From positions 1-20,481 of the forward strand of contig CAZEQJ010000052.1 in NCBI GenBank assembly GCA_964514385.1: a stretch of DNA of 20,481 bases. Direction: 5' to 3'. Source of the stretch: CAZEQJ01 sp964514385. Its GTDB lineage: Bacteria > Bacteroidota > Bacteroidia > Cytophagales > Cyclobacteriaceae. This document shows, piece after piece, positions 15,420 through 20,481 of this stretch; position 1 is the first letter of the stretch; the number at the start of each line of letters is the position of its first letter. Below the pieces are notes generated by a model that was not told where the DNA came from, ran no database searches, and saw only the letters and a list, made by a program, of their open reading frames with translations. The position numbers and the translations under genes are program-made.

Positions 15420-18340
15420 CGCATCATTTCGTCAAAGGTGAGTGAAATGTAGTACAGTGCACCGATATTAGGACCACCCAGACTTTGAATATAGTATTCG
15501 TTCAGTATGTTGGATCCACCAATTTTAATCACAGATTTAAGGCCTGGGATTCTATAGCTTACCTGTGCATCAATGGTTTGGTATGCGGGAACTGTACCAT
15601 TGGCTGGAAGCACAAAACTTGACTGCCATTCAAACTCTGACTGCCAGCGGTATGTGACATTAAAACCAAAGTTATCGAATACCTCACGGTTGCTGAAACT
15701 GATATTGGTTTTATGTTCAGGAGTATTGAATTCAGCAAAAAAGTCTTCCGGAGCATCATTCAGTACGTTCCAGTTATAATTGGCATCAAGGGTATATCCA
15801 CGGTCAAATGAATAGGTGATTCCTCCTGCAAAGCCCTGTGATGTGATCTGACCGGTATAGTTGGTATAGATTTGAGAAGTATTGCCTTCGACGACGCCAT
15901 TTACCAGGTTATGTGCTTCACCATTCAGTAGGGTAAGGTAATTCGGATTACCCATATCACCTTCTTCGGCAGTTACTACTCTGACCTGCGTAATAAAGTC
16001 ATTAAAAATATTGTAGTAGTACGCAAGGTCAATGTATAAACGATTATCAAATACACCACGATAACCAATTTCAAAGTTTTGTACTACCTCAGGCCTTACG
16101 GGATTTAGTTCGGTAACAGGATCAAGTAAGGCAGCGGCAGCATTTACATCGCCGGTTGCAAACACTGACTCTCTGAAGGCCAGAACAGATTCATCGGTGA
16201 ATGCAAGGGGCACACCGGTTGAAGAGGTTCTTACCAGATCATATTTCTCAGCATAGCGGGGTAATCCTCCGAGTAGCCTTGCTGAAATGATGTTCAGGTC
16301 TATGTGCTGCCCCTGTGTAGTAGGTATTCTGAATCCTGTCTGAAATGAACCTCTGATCACATGTTTATCTTTCACTTTATGGGTTACTGACACCCGTGGA
16401 TTAAAGCGTCCTTTGAAATTCTCATTTTTATCATAGCGCAATGAGCCTGAAAATTTGGTTTTATCGTTAGGAAGCATTTTGGCTCCCTGCGCATATATGC
16501 CATATTCCTGAATGGTAATATTCTGATCACCATCATCAAAGATGGTGCCGTTTGAATTGAGATCAAAAAGACGGTAGCTACCACCCACCTGCAGGTCAAA
16601 ACTTTTAATCTCTTCGCTGAAATCATACTGACCCTCAGCATGAAATAAATTAGTCTGATCATCAAATCTCGGACCGTTTGGCACCACGCCTTCCTGTGCG
16701 ATTTCACGGGCACTGTTAAATGCAGCAAGGCCTTCAGGAGTATTGAGATCGTAAATAAAAAGGTCATCCACAACGCCACGGGCAAATTGATGGGCTGCTA
16801 TCTGATTTGATGTTTCGTTTATCCTCGGATCCCCGGGAGCAAACCCCTGGTCATAGAAATAGCGGATATATTCTGCCGCATAAGTTGCCAGATAGCCTGA
16901 CACGTCTGAAAAGGCCGGGTTTGCACGGCTTACGGCCACATCGTTGATACGCTTGGCCAGAAATTCGGTAATATAGGAATCACCTGAATTTTCAAGTGTT
17001 GCATAGGCTCTGAGGTAAAAATTCGTTGACCTCAACTGCAGTCTGTGCTGCTGTATACTAAAGTTATTGAGTGAGTAGCGCTGTGCCCCGGTGTAAATGG
17101 ATGTACCCCAGCCACCATTGAATAGATAACTGAGCTCGGTCTCATCATTCAGGCGGTAAAACAGACCCACATTTGCCTTATAGTTTTCTGCGTTATAATC
17201 GATAAGGTCTTCTTCCCGGTAGGGTGTTACCGACACTACGTGATTGGGGAGAGCACTTGCGTTGGCATAAGTAAGTGCTGATAATCCCGGTTGGAATGTG
17301 TAGTTGCCTCGTGCCAATGCTGCCCATGATGAACTAAACGGAAAGATGGCCATATTGATGGAAGCCTCATCGCCCATAAAATGCAATCGATCAGCTCCCG
17401 GGTTAAATGAAAAGCCATCAGGTGTTCTGCCGGCTTCACGGTCCGTGGCATCTGTTCCATGCCAGTCAAGTGCGCGGCTTGCAGCCAGGTTTACTTTGAA
17501 AGCAAATTTATCGTTGTATGACTTCGCATACCGGATAGCACCCTCCCAGGTAGGGGAGGTGGGCGCATATACACTGCCAATATGATTCATTCCTGTTTTT
17601 GCAAAGGCACTCAGGCCCTGATATTCGAATGGGTTTTTACTGTTGATCAGCAGAATACCATTAAATGCATTAGGCCCGTAAAGTGCTGATGAAGCACCGG
17701 GAATAAGCTCCACACTTTCCACGTCAAGTTCGCTTGGTCCGTTAAGGTTACCTATGGGAAAATTCAGCGCCGGAGCCTGGGTATCCATACCATCAATCAA
17801 TTGTACAAAACGTGTATTTCCGGTGCTGGCAAACCCTCTCGTGTTGATGATTTGGAAATTTATCGAACTGGTGGCAACATCTACCCCTTTGAGGTTTGCA
17901 ATACCTTTATAATAATTATCTGCAGAGGTATTTTGGACACTTAGAATATCCATCTTTTCGATAGAAACAGGTGACTCAATGATTCTTTCTTCTATTCTAG
18001 ATGCCGATACTACCACTTCCTGTCCCAAAACAGCTGCTTCGTTCATCTGTATCAGAACCTGAGTGGAATAGTCAGAAACCTCCGTTTCTACTGTCTGAAA
18101 GCCAACGTAGGAGGCTACTAAGGTAACTGGTAAAGGTGTGATTGTACGCAATGAAAAGTTACCATCAATATCAGTAGTCGTACCGGTCAATTTTCCTTTT
18201 ACAATGATATTTACACCATATAACGCCTCTCCATTTTCATCTGTGACCTTGCCGGAGATGGTACCGCTTGACTGAGCGTAGGTCATGCAAGTGAATAGAA
18301 TGAATAAGGCTATCTGGTTAAAAGCAGGATAGGTTTTCAT
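15416..18340 (-). CDS. TonB-dependent outer-membrane receptor with N-terminal CarboxypepD_reg-like domain
   Basis: A 974-residue protein. The signal peptide ends at about residue 22 (MTYA-Q). A CarboxypepD_reg-like fold follows at about 26-105 (SGKVTDENGEALYGVNI, TDIDGNFSLR). The plug domain is at about 115-235, with VVVSASRIEERI, NTRGFAST and the typical SVELIPGASSALYGPNAFNG. The remainder is a beta-barrel with many aromatic-rich strands, ending YYISLTF plus five extra residues (DEMMR) that carry the overlap with the hydrolase gene. It would import a ligand across the outer membrane using TonB energy. There is no SusD partner, so this is not a SusCD glycan system; the attached esterase lipoprotein suggests an ester-containing ligand, which is inference. 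The 121-base upstream gap shows no riboswitch or convincing promoter. Confidence 0.93.
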   Translation of the reverse strand: MKTYPAFNQIALFILFTCMTYAQSSGTISGKVTDENGEALYGVNIIVKGKLTGTTTDIDGNFSLRTITPLPVTLVASYVGFQTVETEVSDYSTQVLIQMNEAAVLGQEVVVSASRIEERIIESPVSIEKMDILSVQNTSADNYYKGIANLKGVDVATSSINFQIINTRGFASTGNTRFVQLIDGMDTQAPALNFPIGNLNGPSELDVESVELIPGASSALYGPNAFNGILLINSKNPFEYQGLSAFAKTGMNHIGSVYAPTSPTWEGAIRYAKSYNDKFAFKVNLAASRALDWHGTDATDREAGRTPDGFSFNPGADRLHFMGDEASINMAIFPFSSSWAALARGNYTFQPGLSALTYANASALPNHVVSVTPYREEDLIDYNAENYKANVGLFYRLNDETELSYLFNGGWGTSIYTGAQRYSLNNFSIQQHRLQLRSTNFYLRAYATLENSGDSYITEFLAKRINDVAVSRANPAFSDVSGYLATYAAEYIRYFYDQGFAPGDPRINETSNQIAAHQFARGVVDDLFIYDLNTPEGLAAFNSAREIAQEGVVPNGPRFDDQTNLFHAEGQYDFSEEIKSFDLQVGGSYRLFDLNSNGTIFDDGDQNITIQEYGIYAQGAKMLPNDKTKFSGSLRYDKNENFKGRFNPRVSVTHKVKDKHVIRGSFQTGFRIPTTQGQHIDLNIISARLLGGLPRYAEKYDLVRTSSTGVPLAFTDESVLAFRESVFATGDVNAAAALLDPVTELNPVRPEVVQNFEIGYRGVFDNRLYIDLAYYYNIFNDFITQVRVVTAEEGDMGNPNYLTLLNGEAHNLVNGVVEGNTSQIYTNYTGQITSQGFAGGITYSFDRGYTLDANYNWNVLNDAPEDFFAEFNTPEHKTNISFSNREVFDNFGFNVTYRWQSEFEWQSSFVLPANGTVPAYQTIDAQVSYRIPGLKSVIKIGGSNILNEYYIQSLGGPNIGALYYISLTFDEMMR

Positions 18341-18461
18341 TTTGCAGTCTTTATCAGAATATTAATTTCATGTACATATAATGTAAATAAAATCAAAATT
18401 TCTTTAAAAAATGCAACTAAGGTATCAATTCCGTAAGATTTAATTAACAATAGAGGGTAAA

Positions 18462-18911
18462 TCAGGCTGCTTTTCCCAAAGCGGATGGACGAAGATTAAG
18501 CTCCTTCATGATTTTCTTGTTGCTGGGGTATTGTGCCATCAGTGCTGCAACAAGAAACATCCACGATAATATCAAGATCAAATTCCAGTTGATTAAAAAA
18601 ATTGTGGTCAGACACAACAAGGCAGTGAAGGTAAGTATCATATAACCTACAATCGTCATGTTGTAATAGTCTTTGATCTTATTTTTTACTTCTTTAAAAT
18701 CTATCGATTCTAACCTTTTTCTGAAAAAGAATCTGCTGGTGAATATTGCGATGATGGTGAGTGTAGGGATAATATACGAACTTGGGGAAGTAAGATCTGG
18801 TTTTAGCGTTGAAAGGTCGAGTGGATGATAAAATATAATGAAGAGACAGTACATGACAGGAATTATGAAAAGCAGGATAAAAATGTTCCTAATACGATGT
18901 ATCGCCCTCAT
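18462..18911 (-). CDS. Unrecognised four-helix membrane protein
   Basis: I do not recognise this 149-residue protein. Four hydrophobic segments lie at about 10-29, 44-62, 85-107 and 109-127. A basic/acidic loop between helices 2 and 3 (RKRLESIDFKEVKNKIKDYY) is probably cytoplasmic, and the tail is basic. ATG 18909-18911 is the only sensible start. It stands in the same direction as its neighbours, separated by about 120 bases from the receptor gene and 100 from the next membrane-protein gene, with no clear terminator in either gap. The hydrophobic pattern and clean frame make it a likely real gene; no function can be given. Confidence 0.65.
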   Translation of the reverse strand: MRAIHRIRNIFILLFIIPVMYCLFIIFYHPLDLSTLKPDLTSPSSYIIPTLTIIAIFTSRFFFRKRLESIDFKEVKNKIKDYYNMTIVGYMILTFTALLCLTTIFLINWNLILILSWMFLVAALMAQYPSNKKIMKELNLRPSALGKAA

Positions 18912-19011
18912 TTTAGTTTATTTGGGCATTAAATTTATGTAAATAATTTAATAATATCGTAATGTCAGGATTTTTCTTTCCACAAATAATCCACAATATG
19001 CATTATGAAGA

Positions 19012-19383
19012 TTATGGGCGCTTGTATAGAATAAGTGAGCGTAAAGCGCCGACCGATAGGGCAAGCATTCCCGCACTCAATCCACCTACCATAGCGGTCA
19101 GAAATACCATCAGAAGCTCGTTATTAAGGCCGAATAGTTCGGCTACCTGTCCGGAAAACCCGTTCTCATCACCTATGAAATAATAGAGGCTAACAGCAAA
19201 CCATGTCATAAAAACGCCCAGAAATACGATCAGAAAATACTCCCAAAGCCTGCGCGAATAAAAAACAGGAATGATCACAGCGGCTATCAATGAGCCATAG
19301 AATGGTATCCACCGGCCCAGAATAAGCGTAAGAATTACCGTAAAGAATACGGATACAAAAAACCTGAAGCTACGTACACTCAT
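19012..19383 (-). CDS. Unrecognised small membrane protein coupled to a penicillin-acylase-family gene
   Basis: A 123-residue protein with four predicted membrane segments at about 7-23, 26-42, 48-70 and 90-112. An extended loop containing GDENGFSGQ lies between helices 3 and 4. Its ATG overlaps the TGA stop of the acylase gene by 4 bases, so translation is probably coupled. Glycines in the last helix (AMVGGLSAGML) suggest close helix packing. It may anchor or assist its neighbour, but it matches no family I know. Confidence 0.7.
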   Translation of the reverse strand: MSVRSFRFFVSVFFTVILTLILGRWIPFYGSLIAAVIIPVFYSRRLWEYFLIVFLGVFMTWFAVSLYYFIGDENGFSGQVAELFGLNNELLMVFLTAMVGGLSAGMLALSVGALRSLILYKRP

Positions 19384-20481
19384 TTTTTATCTTTTTGTAT
19401 AAAAATAACCTGTCTCTCTTCAACTACCGGAGGGTCAAGGCTTAGCTTTCTGTAATTGCCCTCCTCCCAATCCGGGATAAAATTATCATAATATTTACTT
19501 GAAGGGTGACCGGATTGGCCACCGGGATAAATACCTTCTGCCACTACACCCTCTTCGTCCCAAGTAGCAATAAACCGCCATGAGGCGCCATGCCGCTTGC
19601 TTGTAGCGTTTGTAATATCGCTGTCTCCACCTATTGATGTAATACGATGGAATGGGGATAGCGGGGCCATTAAATGTTGAATGGTTGTAGATTTATAGGT
19701 GCCCCATTCGATAAGGCTATCTGCATTAAACTCTTCGGATGTTTTCTGGAAAGCTACAGTAACCAGTTGTGACACATTATCTATTTTCTCTTTTTCATTG
19801 TTCCAAAGGCTCAGATTTGGTGCCTCCTGAAGCAAGAGATATAGTTTATAGGAGGAAGGTGCCGGCAGGTTGATCTTGTTTTCATAAATTTCTTCAAATG
19901 CAAGACGTTTTACCTGCACCAGCCAGTTATTGAATACCGCCGGAGCTTTCTGGTCGCTGTTATAGGAATAATCCCAATCTTCAAGCACGTTTAACAGGTT
20001 AAGTTGATCTGCTGTGAGTGAAGAACGGTCGATTTTCGACAGAAAAAGCGTGGTGAATTCCTCTGCCTTCAGACTGTAATTATTATTCTGCAGCGCCTTA
20101 AAATCATCTATGTCAGCATTATTCAATGTGTCGAGAAAATCAATGATGATGCGGTTCCGGTAGTGCTGATAGTTGCCACTGAACACATAATACGGGTAGT
20201 TGTCATCCACTGGTCGCTGGTTTGCCGAGCTGATGAATTGCTGCTCCGGGTTTAGCACAGATACAGCATGTTCACGCGGTATGATCATTTGCCAGTCATT
20301 CTCCCTGACCGATCCATCCTGAACAAATTTCCCCTGCTCTTCCCATTTCACCGGGAAAAGTCCACCTACTTCAAGTCCGATATCTCCTTCTCTTGAGGCG
20401 AAGATGAAATTTTGTGAAGGCGTATTATAATACGATAATGCTTTCTGAAACTCCCCGAAGTTGGCGGATTTGTTAATTTCC
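19380..20481 (-). CDS. Penicillin acylase (amidase) family protein, 5' part outside the window
   Basis: The frame is open to the right edge (last codon read GAA at 20478-20480), so only the C-terminal ~366 residues are present. A GTG at 20349-20351 is internal. The segments NFIFASREGDIG, ANQRPVDDNYPYYV, HRITSIGGDSDI and GGQSGHPSSKYYDNFIPDW...NY are those of the beta subunit of penicillin-acylase-type Ntn hydrolases, in the order usual for the family. The N-terminal catalytic Ser of the beta chain and the self-cleaved spacer would lie outside the window. Relatives hydrolyse amides such as acyl-homoserine lactones, beta-lactam side chains or lipopeptides; the true substrate cannot be told. The stop overlaps the downstream membrane-protein gene by 4 bases. 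Confidence 0.88.
   Translation of the reverse strand, partial: EINKSANFGEFQKALSYYNTPSQNFIFASREGDIGLEVGGLFPVKWEEQGKFVQDGSVRENDWQMIIPREHAVSVLNPEQQFISSANQRPVDDNYPYYVFSGNYQHYRNRIIIDFLDTLNNADIDDFKALQNNNYSLKAEEFTTLFLSKIDRSSLTADQLNLLNVLEDWDYSYNSDQKAPAVFNNWLVQVKRLAFEEIYENKINLPAPSSYKLYLLLQEAPNLSLWNNEKEKIDNVSQLVTVAFQKTSEEFNADSLIEWGTYKSTTIQHLMAPLSPFHRITSIGGDSDITNATSKRHGASWRFIATWDEEGVVAEGIYPGGQSGHPSSKYYDNFIPDWEEGNYRKLSLDPPVVEERQVIFIQKDKK

Noticed and set aside
15416..18340. Receptor as a SusC-type member of a polysaccharide utilisation locus
   Set aside because: No SusD-like gene, glycan-binding lipoprotein or glycoside hydrolase follows; the neighbour is an esterase-like lipoprotein.
18341..18461. Cobalamin riboswitch or promoter upstream of the TonB-dependent receptor
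   Set aside because: The gap is only 121 bases and AT-rich, with no B12-box-like element. The nearest -7 candidate on the minus strand (AAATTTTG, 18394-18401) misses the leading T and has no TTTG at the right distance.
18962..19183. Plus-strand reading frame of 73 codons overlapping the membrane-protein gene
   Set aside because: It lies mostly opposite the 123-residue minus-strand gene, which has a clear membrane-helix pattern and a coupled start.

Overview
The window reads as chromosomal DNA of a Bacteroidota bacterium, most likely a Cytophagales-type marine or soil heterotroph. The signs are an outer-membrane TonB-dependent receptor with an N-terminal CarboxypepD_reg-like domain, lipoproteins with acidic residues after the lipobox cysteine, a promoter matching the Bacteroidota consensus (TTTG, 19 bp, TAnnTTTG), no clear Shine-Dalgarno sequences, and an arginine operon built around an ArgF'-type transcarbamylase like that of Bacteroides fragilis. 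The genus is not determined.

Layout. Positions 1-4598 hold the end of a large BNR/Asp-box beta-propeller protein on the plus strand, a convergent ACP phosphodiesterase gene, then a TerB-like protein followed by a UPF1/DNA2-like SF1 helicase. Positions 4584-12893 are the core of the window: a promoter, a 24-codon arginine-rich leader peptide, mutually exclusive hairpins ending in an intrinsic terminator, and then a tightly overlapping run GNAT acyltransferase - argG - argC - argF' - argB - argE-like deacylase - argH - aldehyde dehydrogenase. Positions 12908-14215 carry three 11-bp-phased GTTAAT-like repeats, a FAS1 (fasciclin) lipoprotein gene and a bidirectional terminator. Everything from 14214 to the right edge is on the minus strand: a TonB-dependent receptor translationally coupled to an alpha/beta-hydrolase lipoprotein, two unrecognised four-helix membrane proteins, and the 3' part of a penicillin-acylase-family gene. 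No intergenic gap exceeds 300 bases.

How it works together. The arg genes convert glutamate to arginine through N-acylated intermediates, except for the aminotransferase ArgD, which is absent here and must be encoded elsewhere. Residue 90 of ArgF' is Ala rather than the Glu of N-acetylornithine transcarbamylases, so the acyl group is probably succinyl, as in Bacteroides. The GNAT protein, first in the operon, is then the natural candidate for the first acylation step. The leader looks like a classical ribosome-mediated attenuator in which Arg codons sense charged tRNA-Arg. This would be control by attenuation rather than by an ArgR-type repressor, and I regard it as the most interesting feature of the window.

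No tRNA, rRNA, CRISPR array, insertion sequence or prophage was seen.
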